DNA of 64,000 nucleotides from Planococcus sp. PAMC 21323. GTDB taxonomy: Bacteria > Bacillota > Bacilli > Bacillales_A > Planococcaceae. Where the stretch lies: the NCBI RefSeq assembly GCF_000785555.1, contig NZ_CP009129.1, forward strand, positions 2,542,001-2,606,000. Reading direction: 5' to 3'. The translations under genes and the position numbers were made by a program. Shown piece after piece: positions 29,186-38,865 of the stretch (position 1 is its first letter; every line of letters begins with the position of its first letter). Below the pieces are notes generated by a model. That model searched no databases. It had not been told where the DNA came from and was given only the letters and a program-made list of their open reading frames with translations.

Positions 29186-29288
29186 ATATTTACCTCAAAT
29201 TTCATATGATTTATGCCTATTCTCTCACGATTAGTAAGGAAAGGATAGAAAAATCCTAAAAATTTGAGTAGAGATTATTTTGAAAAGG

Positions 29289-29317
29289 GTGACGATAGAC
29301 CTTTTCTTCTCTATAAT
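29289..29317 (+). promoter_or_regulatory. SigA-type promoter of the PAS-GGDEF-EAL gene
   Basis: GTGACG (29289-29294), 17-bp spacer, TATAAT (29312-29317), 32 bp before the ATG. Confidence 0.6.
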
Positions 29318-29349
29318 GAAAGTAAACTACGGTTAAGGAGCGTCAATGC

Positions 29350-31356
29350 ATGAGCGAAATAAAAGAAAAACTAACTGACACCCTTGTTTTCAACCATATT
29401 CCCTTCCCAATCCTTATTATCGATAAAAACGGCTTGGTTACATGGTGCAATCAGCGCGCTGAGCATGTTTTCCAAATAGAAGCAGAAGCGGTTATAGGTC
29501 AGCTTTCTCCTTACATGAATCCTGAAAAAGCTGCATTAAACAAACATCCTTGGGAGAAGTTATTGCACACCGAAGAAGCAGTAAGATTTGAAAATATTGA
29601 AATAGAACTAGGCGATGGCGTTACAACTTATACGACAGTAGTCGCTAAACCCTATACATTTGATGGTCAACAATATGTTATGACTATTTACGAAATGAAT
29701 GAGGCAGATAAAGATGGTTCTTCTTCTATCGAGTTAAACCATTTACGAAATGGCCTAGACGACTCTTTCATGATGCTTTATTGTGATCATGAATTCTTGA
29801 TTACGTACGCCAACCCTTTATTTTTAAAGTCGAGTAAATGGACACCAAAACGAATTTTAGGTAAGCCTGTTTGGCATATGTTCGGCGACAGTGATGAGGA
29901 CGTTCAATTTGTCGATTCGATTTTGTCGACTTTACGACAAGGGGATGTTTGGAATGGTGAAGCAAAAAAAGTGAAAAAAGACGGGGAAGTCTACTGGGTT
30001 GAATTAACAGCTATTCCTATGCAGCTATCAAGTGAAGACATCTATTATATTTTCCTAGAAAAAGACATCACTGCTAATAAGCTAGCTCAAAAACACCTTG
30101 AAGAAATTGCATTTATCGATCCGATCACTGGACTGGAAAACCGCCATCGATTGGAACAAATAGTGAATGAGTACATAGAAGAAGGACGTCATTTTTCCTT
30201 TGTTTTTATGGACATTGATCGTTTCTATACGTTACGTGATATCTCAGATACAGATGTTGAAAATGAGTTACTTATTGAATTTACAAAGCGTCTTCGCATG
30301 TATTTTTCCGATTCCATTATTACGCGTGCCGGTTTACATGAATTCGCTTTAGTAACTCCTTTAAGCAATTGGTTTATCGAAGGATTCCTTCACTATTTGC
30401 AACAACATCCTATCTACCTACAAGGGACAGCTGTACCTATGACTGTTAGTGGTGCTATCACTAAATACCCTGAAGACCAGCAGAGCTTTATGCATTTAAT
30501 TAAAGCTTCTTATGCGACGATCAAAAAGGTAAAAGAGCGTGGTGGTAGCGAAATTTCTGCATTGACACCTAATGATCATGAGCGATTAAGTCGTAAAGCA
30601 GCTATCGAAAAACATTTAATCTATGCACTAGATCGTAAAAATTTACAACTCTTATACCAACCAATAGTCAATTTGACGAACGGTAAAGTTGAGCGTGTAG
30701 AAGCATTTGTGCGTTGGACCGACTCAGAAATCGGCGTCGTGACTCCCGATGAACTTATTCCAATTGCAGAAGAAAACGGGTTGATCAATAAAATCGGTAG
30801 CTTTGTTGTCGAAACGGCTTGTCGTCAGTTAAAAGATTGGAAAGCCAAAAACATTGAACTTCAAATTAGTATTAACTCATCTATCCATGAATTTAGAGAT
30901 AAAGACATGTCGAAGATGTTGCTTGAAAACTTGAAGCTAAATGATTGTCACCCAAGTTCATTAATGATTGAAATCACGGAAAAATTTGCGCTAGAAGCTG
31001 AAGCCGAACGTTCAATCATGACACAGATGAAGAACCTTCACCAAGAAGGTATTACTTTTGCTTTAGATGATTTTGGAACTGGATATGCTTCGTTCCGCTA
31101 CATGCTGTTATTACCGATTTCTTCGATAAAAATAGATCAAATGATCATTCAATCCATCACTAAGCAAGAAAGAATACAAAAACTAATAAACGGTATGATT
31201 CAGTTTGGTAAATCCCTCGATTTCCAAGTAACTGCTGAAGGTGTCGAAACGAATGAACAATTCGAACTTTTACGCGCCATGGGATGCGACAGCTTACAAG
31301 GATATATCATCGGTCACCCGATGACAGCTGCAGACCTAGAAAAATGGCTAGGGTAA
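29350..31356 (+). CDS. PAS-PAS-GGDEF(degenerate)-EAL protein, probable c-di-GMP phosphodiesterase
   Basis: 668 residues, no membrane segment. PAS domains at about 10-115 and 130-245, GGDEF domain about 250-405, EAL domain about 415-668. The GGDEF signature is replaced by AGLHEF (327-332), so cyclase activity is not expected. The EAL domain keeps its metal and catalytic residues: E451 (in EAFVRW, EAL changed to EAF), N509, E541, D573/D574 in DDFGTGY, K594, E630 and Q650. The PAS domains may sense a small ligand or redox state and control c-di-GMP breakdown. The stop codon touches the repeat element at 31357. Confidence 0.9.
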   Translation: MSEIKEKLTDTLVFNHIPFPILIIDKNGLVTWCNQRAEHVFQIEAEAVIGQLSPYMNPEKAALNKHPWEKLLHTEEAVRFENIEIELGDGVTTYTTVVAKPYTFDGQQYVMTIYEMNEADKDGSSSIELNHLRNGLDDSFMMLYCDHEFLITYANPLFLKSSKWTPKRILGKPVWHMFGDSDEDVQFVDSILSTLRQGDVWNGEAKKVKKDGEVYWVELTAIPMQLSSEDIYYIFLEKDITANKLAQKHLEEIAFIDPITGLENRHRLEQIVNEYIEEGRHFSFVFMDIDRFYTLRDISDTDVENELLIEFTKRLRMYFSDSIITRAGLHEFALVTPLSNWFIEGFLHYLQQHPIYLQGTAVPMTVSGAITKYPEDQQSFMHLIKASYATIKKVKERGGSEISALTPNDHERLSRKAAIEKHLIYALDRKNLQLLYQPIVNLTNGKVERVEAFVRWTDSEIGVVTPDELIPIAEENGLINKIGSFVVETACRQLKDWKAKNIELQISINSSIHEFRDKDMSKMLLENLKLNDCHPSSLMIEITEKFALEAEAERSIMTQMKNLHQEGITFALDDFGTGYASFRYMLLLPISSIKIDQMIIQSITKQERIQKLINGMIQFGKSLDFQVTAEGVETNEQFELLRAMGCDSLQGYIIGHPMTAADLEKWLG

Positions 31357-31626
31357 CAAGAAAAGCGCAAGCTGCCGTGTAGATTCGACAGGCATAAGAC
31401 GCTCCAGCGAAGTGGCGTGTTTTCAGCCACACAGCTGGAGTGGCTTATGACCCGAGAATCTGGCAGCTGGAGCTAGACATCAAGAAAAGCGTAAGCTGCC
31501 GTATAGTCCCGACAAGCGCTGGAAGCCTTGCCGATAATGGCGCTCTTCAGCCATTGGCGGAAAGGCTGAAGCGACTCGAGGGGCTGGCAGCTGGAGCTAG
31601 ACATCAAGAAAAGCACAAGCTGCTAT
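31357..31626 (+). repeat. Tandem structured intergenic repeat (two copies plus a fragment)
   Basis: Copy A 31357-31490 and copy B 31491-31604 both begin CAAGAAAAGCG and end GGCAGCTGGAGCTAGACAT; a third copy starts at 31605 and stops after about 20 bp. Each copy is a long hairpin: GCTGCC near the start pairs with GGCAGC near the end, and copy A contains an inner stem CATAAG...CTTATG with CTCCAGC/GCTGGAG. Cores of A and B differ but keep the pairing. No reading frame looks real. Elements with these ends are, as I recall, dispersed in Bacillaceae chromosomes. Confidence 0.8.
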
Positions 31627-31637
31627 CAACTAAACCA

Positions 31638-31690
31638 ATAAAAATGGGACTGACAAACAAGATTTACTCTTGTGTCAGGCCCATTTTTTT
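31638..31690 (-). terminator. Terminator of the ThrE-type exporter genes
   Basis: AAAATGGG-CTGACA arm pairs with TGTCAG-CCCATTTT, with A-run and T-run flanks. The last codon of the gene lies in the loop side. Confidence 0.8.
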
Positions 31691-32131
31691 CTGTATTCTT
31701 CTTGCTTGTCGCTTAAAAAATAGCTGCATCAACACTTCAGCAAAAACCAATCCCATAGCAACAGCTCCAGAAATCATCATGGCTTCAGAAGCAAAAGCGA
31801 TGGCTTCTAAATAATTATTTTCTACAATGTTACGCATAGCATTATACGCTTTACTTCCGGGTACCAAAGGAATGATTCCGGCGATACTAAAAATGATCAT
31901 CGGCATTCGAAACTTTTTAGCTAACAAATGAGCCACGATGGAAACCACAAAAGCGCCTGCAAAAGAAGCCTGAACCGAGTCATCGAAAGTCAGAAAGAAT
32001 ATGCGATAAATAAGCCAGCCACTCATACCAACTAATCCACAACTGATTAATGTTTGGCGTGGGGTATTAAAGATGACGCCAAATGCGCCTGCAGCCAAAA
32101 AGCTGAGAAATGCTTCTAATGGCCAATTCAT
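31664..32131 (-). CDS. ThrE-type exporter subunit, small (ThrE_2/DUF3815, YjjB-like)
   Basis: 155 residues, five hydrophobic segments. The VPGSKAYNAMRNIVENNY text matches the small component of split threonine/serine exporters (PF12821). It pairs with the 32144-32899 gene, 12 bp upstream in the same operon. In E. coli the YjjP/YjjB pair exports succinate, so the substrate here could be an amino acid or a dicarboxylate. ATG 32131 with AAGGAGG upstream. The stop codon lies inside the terminator. Confidence 0.85.
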   Translation of the reverse strand: MNWPLEAFLSFLAAGAFGVIFNTPRQTLISCGLVGMSGWLIYRIFFLTFDDSVQASFAGAFVVSIVAHLLAKKFRMPMIIFSIAGIIPLVPGSKAYNAMRNIVENNYLEAIAFASEAMMISGAVAMGLVFAEVLMQLFFKRQARRIQKKMGLTQE

Positions 32132-32143
32132 CGAATCTCCTCC

Positions 32144-32899
32144 TTAAAATGATAAAACAACCGCAATACCTGCTCCAATTGCGAAAGCCGTTAAAAATGC
32201 CTCAGCGCCTTTAGACAATCCTGACATGAAATGACCAGCCATTAAATCACGAACCGCATTGGTAATTAGCAATCCTGGAACAAGGGGCATAATAGACCCA
32301 ATAATTAAGGTATCCAAATCTGACGCAAATCCAATGTAAACAGTGATAGACGCCAAAATTCCGATAACAAAAGAACCGATAAACTCTGCAAATATCTTTA
32401 CTCGCGTTTCTATCAAGATGGTTTCTACGATAATAAATCCAGTTCCCCCAAAGAGAAAGGCAAATGGAAGGTCTGCCCACTTACCACCTAATAATATAAA
32501 GAAACAGCCACTTGCTACAGCAGCAGCCAAAATTTGTAACGATATATGAAACCGATAATTGGTTTGATCGATCACTAGCATTTCGTCATATGCCTGTTGT
32601 AAGGTATATTCTCCCGCAACTAATTTCCGTGAAACCGAATTAATCAAGGCTACCCTCTCAAGGTCTGTACTCCGATTATTAATTCGAACAAATCGCGTTG
32701 CCAGTTCTTCGCTTGGAGAAAACATGATACCCGACGGCGTCACGAAACAATGAGAGTTCACCATATTTTGTGAGACAGCCATTCGAATCATTGTATCTTC
32801 AACACGATACGTTTCTGCGCCACTTTCCATCATAATTCTGCCGGCTAACAGAAAACAATCCAAGGCAAGTTCACGTCTCGTCTCTCCTATTTGCGCCAC
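32144..32899 (-). CDS. ThrE-type exporter subunit, large (DUF1212, YjjP-like)
   Basis: 251 residues from GTG 32899, chosen because GAGGAGAGG lies 5 bp upstream; the longer frame to TTG 32923 contains that sequence. The N-terminal cytosolic domain (about 1-110) has the conserved GAETYRVEDT and FVTPSGIMFS; five transmembrane helices follow with LVPGLLITNAVRDL and a C-terminal Gly/Ala-rich helix. Forms one exporter with the 31664 gene. Confidence 0.87.
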   Translation of the reverse strand: MAQIGETRRELALDCFLLAGRIMMESGAETYRVEDTMIRMAVSQNMVNSHCFVTPSGIMFSPSEELATRFVRINNRSTDLERVALINSVSRKLVAGEYTLQQAYDEMLVIDQTNYRFHISLQILAAAVASGCFFILLGGKWADLPFAFLFGGTGFIIVETILIETRVKIFAEFIGSFVIGILASITVYIGFASDLDTLIIGSIMPLVPGLLITNAVRDLMAGHFMSGLSKGAEAFLTAFAIGAGIAVVLSF

Positions 32900-33008
32900 G
32901 TGTTCCTCTCCTCTCACAGTCAATATCTTTACTTATCATAACGCAATTAAACAAAAAACTAAATGTATCGGCAACTAGAAGAATTTCACAAGAGCTTCTT
33001 TATTCAGA

Positions 33009-33055
33009 GAAAAAGACTATAGACCTCCCGACTATGTCGAGTTTGTCTATAGTCT
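33009..33055 (-). terminator. Terminator of the beta-propeller gene
   Basis: AGACTATAGAC (33014-33024) / GTCTATAGTCT (33045-33055), minus-strand U-run. Confidence 0.85.
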
Positions 33056-33079
33056 AGAGCGAAAAACAGCGTGCTCTTC

Positions 33080-35233
33080 TTATTTTTCGAATACCAAATC
33101 ACCTAATGGCTTAAAGCTTTCTAATTCGTAGCTCTTAATTTCACCGTTTGCTACTGTGTACAACTCGTCATCAATATAAAGAAGACGTTGAACAAAGGTA
33201 TTCCAATCTCCATATTGATTATTAGTTTGTTCGATTAAACTTGCCGCTTTAGAGATACCATCCGGAGTAATGGTGTAGACTAACGCACCCTCGCCCTCAT
33301 ATTTTATATATTCCTCTTCAGCTTCATCATATAAACTTACCGGGAATCCAAAAAGGTTTTTTTCTTGATGCGTAAACAATGCTTTGTGATCGTATTGCAA
33401 TGCAGAATAGGTCCCAGGCCCGCCGATAATCTCGGTATCTTTCTCTAATGGATTTTCAAAATCACTAACGTCAAACAACGAAATCTTCATACCACCTGTA
33501 ACAACACGAGGTTCACCATTTTTTACAGGTACTAATTTCGTATCATAACCAAATCCAATTAAATGATGATCATCCAATGGATGCAAGTAATTTGAGAAAC
33601 CTGGTATTTTCAACTCTCCAAGTACTTTTGGAGAAGATGGAACTGAAACATCAATTACGAACAGTGGATCTGTTTCTTTAAAAGTCACCATATACGCTTT
33701 ATCTTTAATAAAGCGTGCCGAATAAATGCGCTCGCCTGGTGCCAAATCTTCTACCGACCCAACTTGATTCATTTGCTTATCTAGAACAAATAAATGATTT
33801 TTTGATGGGGAAGTTAAGTCCCATGTGATTCCTTCTGTCGTAACCGCCCGGAAGTGACCATCGTATTCATCCATTGAAAATTGGTTAAGCAATGCTCCTT
33901 TTATTTCTGCAGATGCCATAAACTCTACCGTTGTGTCTGTTATTCCAAATTTGAATACTTTAGTATTGGCTTGTTGTGGGAACCAAATATCCATTCTTTG
34001 ACCATCACGCATTTCTTCGTCATTTAATGGTACATAAGCAGGAGCTGTTAAATATAAATGATCTTTATTCATATAAAGTTGTTCACTTCCGCCTAAAAAT
34101 CCATCTGTTGAAATGGCACTAGTTTCAGGGGCCGTCAAATCCATCGCTGTAATGACGCTATAACTGCCTTCCATTGACCCTGGAAGAATTGCAATGCTGT
34201 CATAAGGTACTGGCTGAAGCTCTCCACCTTGTTTCGAATCGTACTGATGAGGACGAAGTTCCGGCTCATCTTGTTCTTCTAACATCCAATAGTCTGGATA
34301 AACGTTTGTTACAAAATAAAGGATATTGTTCGTTAATCTAGCCCCGTTCAAATACCCTTCAGTACCAAAATCTCGAATCAGTTCTGGATTTTGCGGATTG
34401 CTAACATCATATAAATAAACAGAAGTGACACCAATCTGTGGCGTCCAGCTATGTGGCATACGAGCATTCACGTTTGGAAAAGCTGAATAACGGCTGCCCA
34501 TGACGACCAATGTGTCTCCTGTTAAGAAAAGTTGCTCTGGATACATGTTTTCTGTAAATGGTAATACCGCTGCGATCGACATTTCCTGTGGATTTCGCAC
34601 ATCTGAAATGACGACTCGCGATTCGCTAATAGAATAAATGTACGAACCATCTGTTTTTACTAAATCCGCTTCATCTACTCCTTCTACTTGTGTGTTGGTA
34701 GTGGAATAATCATTTTCTGCAACAGCACCGTCACTCTTATTAGACGCAGAGTCTTCAGTTCCCGATGTTTCTTCCATACCTCCACCATACCATTGATTAT
34801 CTTGATCTCTTTCCATCAATCGACCAAAATAATCTCGTAATTGTTCATCTCCGGAAAGCTTCTCTAATTGTTCCTGCACACTAAATGAAATTTCTGTATC
34901 TATTAAACTTTTGATAAAGCTATTCTTCAATGCTGCTCTTTTAACATGCAAACGATATTCACCCGTAGAGATGCCTACTACTTCTAGCGTCTTGCCATTA
35001 TCTTGGATATACATCTCGACTTCTAAACGTTCGTCTTGTGCATCCGTAATGTACACGTCACCATTCTCTACAGCTTCTTGCTGAAGAGATGAAGAGAAAT
35101 TAGCTTTCCATCCCTGCTCTGTTAAAGCGATTGGAGAAGCACTTACTGATACTTTGTTATTGAGCACAACAAATACTAAACCAATTACTGTAACAGCCAC
35201 GATAGCAATAATCCAAAACTTTTTCTTCTTCAC
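33080..35233 (-). CDS. Membrane-anchored extracellular beta-propeller domain protein (PF09826-type)
   Basis: 717 residues from GTG 35233: AAAGGG lies 10 bp upstream, whereas the in-frame GTG at 35242 is 1 bp from it. KKKKFW plus a hydrophobic helix (about 6-24) make an N-terminal anchor or signal. An acidic Ser/Glu-rich linker follows, and then the domain opens at GVDEADLVKTDGSYIYSIS, the hallmark of the family, with repeated blades such as FLTGDTLVVMGSRYSAF and YLYDVSNPQNPELIRDFG. It is expected at the cell surface. Ligand and partners unknown. Single gene. Confidence 0.85.
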   Translation of the reverse strand: MKKKKFWIIAIVAVTVIGLVFVVLNNKVSVSASPIALTEQGWKANFSSSLQQEAVENGDVYITDAQDERLEVEMYIQDNGKTLEVVGISTGEYRLHVKRAALKNSFIKSLIDTEISFSVQEQLEKLSGDEQLRDYFGRLMERDQDNQWYGGGMEETSGTEDSASNKSDGAVAENDYSTTNTQVEGVDEADLVKTDGSYIYSISESRVVISDVRNPQEMSIAAVLPFTENMYPEQLFLTGDTLVVMGSRYSAFPNVNARMPHSWTPQIGVTSVYLYDVSNPQNPELIRDFGTEGYLNGARLTNNILYFVTNVYPDYWMLEEQDEPELRPHQYDSKQGGELQPVPYDSIAILPGSMEGSYSVITAMDLTAPETSAISTDGFLGGSEQLYMNKDHLYLTAPAYVPLNDEEMRDGQRMDIWFPQQANTKVFKFGITDTTVEFMASAEIKGALLNQFSMDEYDGHFRAVTTEGITWDLTSPSKNHLFVLDKQMNQVGSVEDLAPGERIYSARFIKDKAYMVTFKETDPLFVIDVSVPSSPKVLGELKIPGFSNYLHPLDDHHLIGFGYDTKLVPVKNGEPRVVTGGMKISLFDVSDFENPLEKDTEIIGGPGTYSALQYDHKALFTHQEKNLFGFPVSLYDEAEEEYIKYEGEGALVYTITPDGISKAASLIEQTNNQYGDWNTFVQRLLYIDDELYTVANGEIKSYELESFKPLGDLVFEK

Positions 35234-35300
35234 GACGCTCACGCCCTTTCAGACATCCCTTTTTCTATTAGACAGGGGAGCACTGGAAAAGTTACACATT

Positions 35301-36482
35301 TCACACGAATTTTTTTACTACTTCCTGAAAGGCAGACAAGAATGTTGCTGGAAGCTCAGTCGTTTTACCGCCTCCTTGAGCAAATTGTACATTACCGCCT
35401 CCTTTTCCATCAGTTAATGCTAGAAGGTGCTTTAATACCTCTCGCATATCTCCAGGTGCGTCTTCGCCTTTTGCACAGACAAAACGCATATCGTCTTCTA
35501 TCTTGCTGATAAACAGCGCTGTTGCTAGAGTATGCTGACTAATAACTACTCGGGCGAGCTGTTGCAATTCTTTTATCGTTCGATTTTCAAAAACTTCTTG
35601 TATCAGGTTGTTTTCTGGCACAATCATTTTTGCTTCTAAGTTCAACAATTGCTCTTGAAGACTTTTTATCGTTTTATTCGTTGCCGTTTTTTCAGCTAGA
35701 AGAGCTTCCGCAGCTTTTGTCAATTCTGTAGCTGGTGCATTTAGATGAACAACTAATTGATCTGTTGTTTCTATTAGAGAATTGAAGTATCGCATTGCTC
35801 GATTTCCACATAAAAAATATACTCGTATGCCGCCTTTGTTTTTTTCTGTTGAAATGATTTTTAGTAAACCAATTTCTGCCGTGCTTTTTGGATGGGTTCC
35901 TCCACAAGCATTCAAATCAATTCCTTTGATTTCAACTAAGCGAATATCGCCTTCTACTGCTGGAGATTTTCTCAATTTCAGTGTTTTGGCTTTTTCTGCA
36001 CTCACCCAATTCGTAGATATTGGAAGAGCTTTTCCAATAATTTCATTAGCTTTTTTTTCAATTTCTTGAATTTGTTCTTTTGTGGCTGTATCTAAATCCA
36101 AATCGATCGTCACGCGTTCTTTTCCTAAATGAAAACTTTGAGTTTTTAATCCTAAAATATCTTCAAATAAAGCGCTCAATAAATGCTGACCGGCATGTTG
36201 TTGCATATGATCCAGTCTTCTCTGCTCATCCAATTGAGTAGTAAAACGTTCTTTTGGTAGCTCAATATCTATATAATGACGAATTTCACCATTGATTAGT
36301 TGTACATCCCACACTTTTGCAGGTCCTATTTCTCCCGTATCTGCAGGTTGTCCGCCTCCCTCGGGATAAAAACAAGTTTGGTCTAAAACAACATAATAAC
36401 CCGTTTCATCTTTTCCATTATCGACTACTTGAACAACTGCTGATGAAATCTCTGAATCTTGATAGTACAATTTCGTTGTCAT
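35301..36482 (-). CDS. Alanyl-tRNA editing protein AlaX-L with DHHA1 domain
   Basis: 393 residues, a stand-alone editing enzyme that removes Ser or Gly from tRNA(Ala). Zinc ligands: H96 and H100 in QQHAGQH, C193 and H197 in CGGTH, the standard HxxxH + CxxxH set. N-terminal PEGGGQPADTG is the family signature. The region about 235-300 is a coiled coil and 305-393 a DHHA1 domain with the Gly-rich DGKGGGNVQFAQGGG. ATG 36482 with AGAAGG upstream. It complements the editing theme with ybaK at the left of the window. Confidence 0.93.
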   Translation of the reverse strand: MTTKLYYQDSEISSAVVQVVDNGKDETGYYVVLDQTCFYPEGGGQPADTGEIGPAKVWDVQLINGEIRHYIDIELPKERFTTQLDEQRRLDHMQQHAGQHLLSALFEDILGLKTQSFHLGKERVTIDLDLDTATKEQIQEIEKKANEIIGKALPISTNWVSAEKAKTLKLRKSPAVEGDIRLVEIKGIDLNACGGTHPKSTAEIGLLKIISTEKNKGGIRVYFLCGNRAMRYFNSLIETTDQLVVHLNAPATELTKAAEALLAEKTATNKTIKSLQEQLLNLEAKMIVPENNLIQEVFENRTIKELQQLARVVISQHTLATALFISKIEDDMRFVCAKGEDAPGDMREVLKHLLALTDGKGGGNVQFAQGGGKTTELPATFLSAFQEVVKKFV

Positions 36483-36589
36483 CTCGAACCTTCTTTCTTA
36501 ACTAAATATAGTTACTTTCATTCTATTGTTTACCAATTTTCATTTAGTGGAATTACTAAAGTAAATAGACTTACAGGAGGACAAGAGAT

Positions 36590-37501
36590 ATGCCTAAGTT
36601 CAATCGTTCCGTATTATTGTATAACGGCAATGCTGGACAGTCTACGGTAGACTCTGTTCTAAGATTAGCCGTACCCCACATTGCTCAAGCTTCGCATTCA
36701 CTCGAAATTATTCAAACCGCTTCACCAGAAGAATTTGAAAGTTCTTGTCAGACTGCTGCACACGATGCAGACATTCTCTTTATCGCAGGTGGAGATGGTA
36801 CCGTTCATTCCGCAGTCCGTGCATTAGCTAATGTCTCTAATCCAGCTCCAATGGCCATTTTACCCAGCGGTACAGCCAACGATTTTGCGCGCACTTTGAA
36901 CATTCCACTAGATTTAGATTTAGCAGCGAGAGAATTGATAAATGGCGAGGTGAAAAAAATTGATACTGGAAAAATTAACGGAGGCTCATTTCTCAATTTT
37001 GCAGGAATCGGAGTAATCACTGATGCCTCATCTAATATTGACCCTTTATTAAAAGAACGCTACGGAAAAATCAGTTATTTTATGAGTGCCTTACAATCGA
37101 TGCGGCAAGCCACGCCATTTTCAGTCGAGTTAAAAATTGATGGTATTAGCTATCTTGAAGAAGGTGTACTCGTCCTGGTCATGAACGGCAAATCGATTGG
37201 AACTCATAACTTCCCGCTCGCAACAATTGATCCAGCAGATGGATTGCTCGATCTATTTGTTATCCAAACTTCTTCTTTAGCAGCCATACGGGAGTGGTTT
37301 TCATTGGCTCAACCTGAAGTGATGACAGAAGAATTAGAGCACATTACGCATTATCAAGGGAAATCTATCTCTATTAGCACTGAAGAGAAATTAGACGTGG
37401 ATACAGATGGAGAAATCTATTTAAAAACACCGCTCGATATTGAAATACAGCCTGGTAGCTTAAAAATGTTAATCCCTAAACAACTCGAAGATTTTGTTTA
37501 A
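36590..37501 (+). CDS. Diacylglycerol/lipid kinase family protein (DagK/YegS-like)
   Basis: 303 residues. DAGK catalytic domain: nucleotide-binding AGGDGTVH (66-73) and the following PSGTANDFARTL, with conserved FAGIGVITDAS and a C-terminal DVDTDGE segment, as in bacterial DgkB/YegS/YtlR proteins. It phosphorylates a lipid or a sphingoid-like substrate at the membrane; DgkB-type recycling of diacylglycerol is possible, but this divergent copy need not be the essential one. ATG 36590 behind AGGAGG. Divergent from alaX. Confidence 0.88.
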   Translation: MPKFNRSVLLYNGNAGQSTVDSVLRLAVPHIAQASHSLEIIQTASPEEFESSCQTAAHDADILFIAGGDGTVHSAVRALANVSNPAPMAILPSGTANDFARTLNIPLDLDLAARELINGEVKKIDTGKINGGSFLNFAGIGVITDASSNIDPLLKERYGKISYFMSALQSMRQATPFSVELKIDGISYLEEGVLVLVMNGKSIGTHNFPLATIDPADGLLDLFVIQTSSLAAIREWFSLAQPEVMTEELEHITHYQGKSISISTEEKLDVDTDGEIYLKTPLDIEIQPGSLKMLIPKQLEDFV

Positions 37502-37622
37502 ACCATAAAGTCCGTTCGTACACTTTGTAAAGTACTAAGACCGTGCTAGTCGCTTTGAGGTGGACACGCCATCTCAAGTGTCAATGCTAAAAGAATAGCA
37601 AGATTATCCGATAAAAAGTAAT

Positions 37623-37654
37623 AAAAGGACGGCTCCTAAAGGAACCGTCCTTTT
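37623..37654. terminator. Bidirectional terminator, DagK-like / saccharopine dehydrogenase-like
   Basis: AAAAGGACGGCTCC (37623-37636) / GGAACCGTCCTTTT (37641-37654). The 120 bp between the DagK stop and this hairpin hold nothing I recognise. Confidence 0.85.
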
Positions 37655-37680
37655 ATAATTGAGTTATTCAGCCCACTCCT

Positions 37681-38847
37681 TTATTTTTGAAAAGCTGAGC
37701 GATGAATCGTTTCTTTAATTTCAACTCCACGCTTTGCCATTTCAGCTATATACTCTTCTCCCGGAACAATCATCTCAGGAGGATAAGCTCCTCGTTTATC
37801 GATAATTCCTGTCCCAATCATTTGTGCTACCACTGAAATGGTATAGGCTGTCGCACGCGCCATCGCGGTGACGCCGGTTTTTTGGTCTTTTATCGTCACC
37901 ATATTGTATTCGTACGTAACTTCTTCTCCCGCCTTTAGACCTGACACCATCACCCTTAAAACAACAGCGTCTTGTTTATCTCCAAGTTCTGTTATCGGCT
38001 CAAGTACAGCTTTTAAGACCGATCGAAGATTTACTTCACGGTTATCGACTGTCACCGTTTTTGTTCGATCTGTCAGACCCAACTCTACTAATAATTTAAA
38101 CTTCTCGGCATGTCCTTTGTAACGTAAAGTTTTGTACTCCAATGAATGGACGTCACTAAACGTCTCAGTTAATGTCGATGTTCCCCCAGAAGTATGGAAA
38201 GCTTCTAGTTCTCCGAAATCTTCAAATTGTACGTGTTCGATTTCCGATAAAGATTCAACTTCGAGCAACTTACCGTCACGAATAACGTGCGATTTATCAG
38301 TGTAATGATCAAACACACCTTCTAAGGAAAAAACGTGATTGTATTCTAACGGAGGTTCGGGATGAACAGGAATGCCTCCAACAAACAAGCGAATATCTGA
38401 TACTTGGTCCAGCTTACTTGCACCATATCCTGTCAAAATATTGATCATCCCTGGTGCTACACCTAAATCAGGGATGAGTGTCACGCCTTTTTTCTGCGCT
38501 TCTTCGTGCATTTCAAGAACTGCGTCTGTTGCTCCTCCAATATGGCCGCCTAAATCAACAGAATGCACACCACATTTTAATGCGGTAGCAGCCACTTTTT
38601 CATTAAATGTATAAAATAATGCATTGATAACAATATCTCCTTTTGACATTGCTGCTACTAAAGCTTCGTCATCACTAGCGTCTAACTCCAATACTTCTAA
38701 CTTATTATTGCCGAGTTGCTCTTTGAAAAGCATCGTTTGCTCTTTATTTCGATCGGCTAAAAAGACCTTTTCAACAGCTTCGTTAGCTACTAAATCTCTT
38801 GCGGCTTGTTTCCCCATTAACCCTGCACCTAATACGACGATTTTCAT
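37681..38847 (-). CDS. Saccharopine dehydrogenase-like oxidoreductase
   Basis: 388 residues. Rossmann fold at the N-terminus ([16 protein letters not shown]) and the saccharopine-dehydrogenase C-terminal domain with [15 protein letters not shown]. The aldehyde dehydrogenase 18 bp upstream in the same operon suggests a joint route in which the semialdehyde released by the dehydrogenase is oxidised, for example lysine breakdown via 2-aminoadipate semialdehyde. That is inference; the substrate of this subfamily is not fixed by sequence. ATG 38847 with AAAGGGG upstream. Confidence 0.82.
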   Translation of the reverse strand: MKIVVLGAGLMGKQAARDLVANEAVEKVFLADRNKEQTMLFKEQLGNNKLEVLELDASDDEALVAAMSKGDIVINALFYTFNEKVAATALKCGVHSVDLGGHIGGATDAVLEMHEEAQKKGVTLIPDLGVAPGMINILTGYGASKLDQVSDIRLFVGGIPVHPEPPLEYNHVFSLEGVFDHYTDKSHVIRDGKLLEVESLSEIEHVQFEDFGELEAFHTSGGTSTLTETFSDVHSLEYKTLRYKGHAEKFKLLVELGLTDRTKTVTVDNREVNLRSVLKAVLEPITELGDKQDAVVLRVMVSGLKAGEEVTYEYNMVTIKDQKTGVTAMARATAYTISVVAQMIGTGIIDKRGAYPPEMIVPGEEYIAEMAKRGVEIKETIHRSAFQK

Positions 38848-38865
38848 TTCCCCATCCCCTTTCTA

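Noticed and set aside
31440..31814. Open reading frame across the hairpin repeat
   Set aside because: It runs from one repeat copy through a terminator into the antisense of the ThrE-type gene, has no ribosome-binding site and shows no family resemblance.
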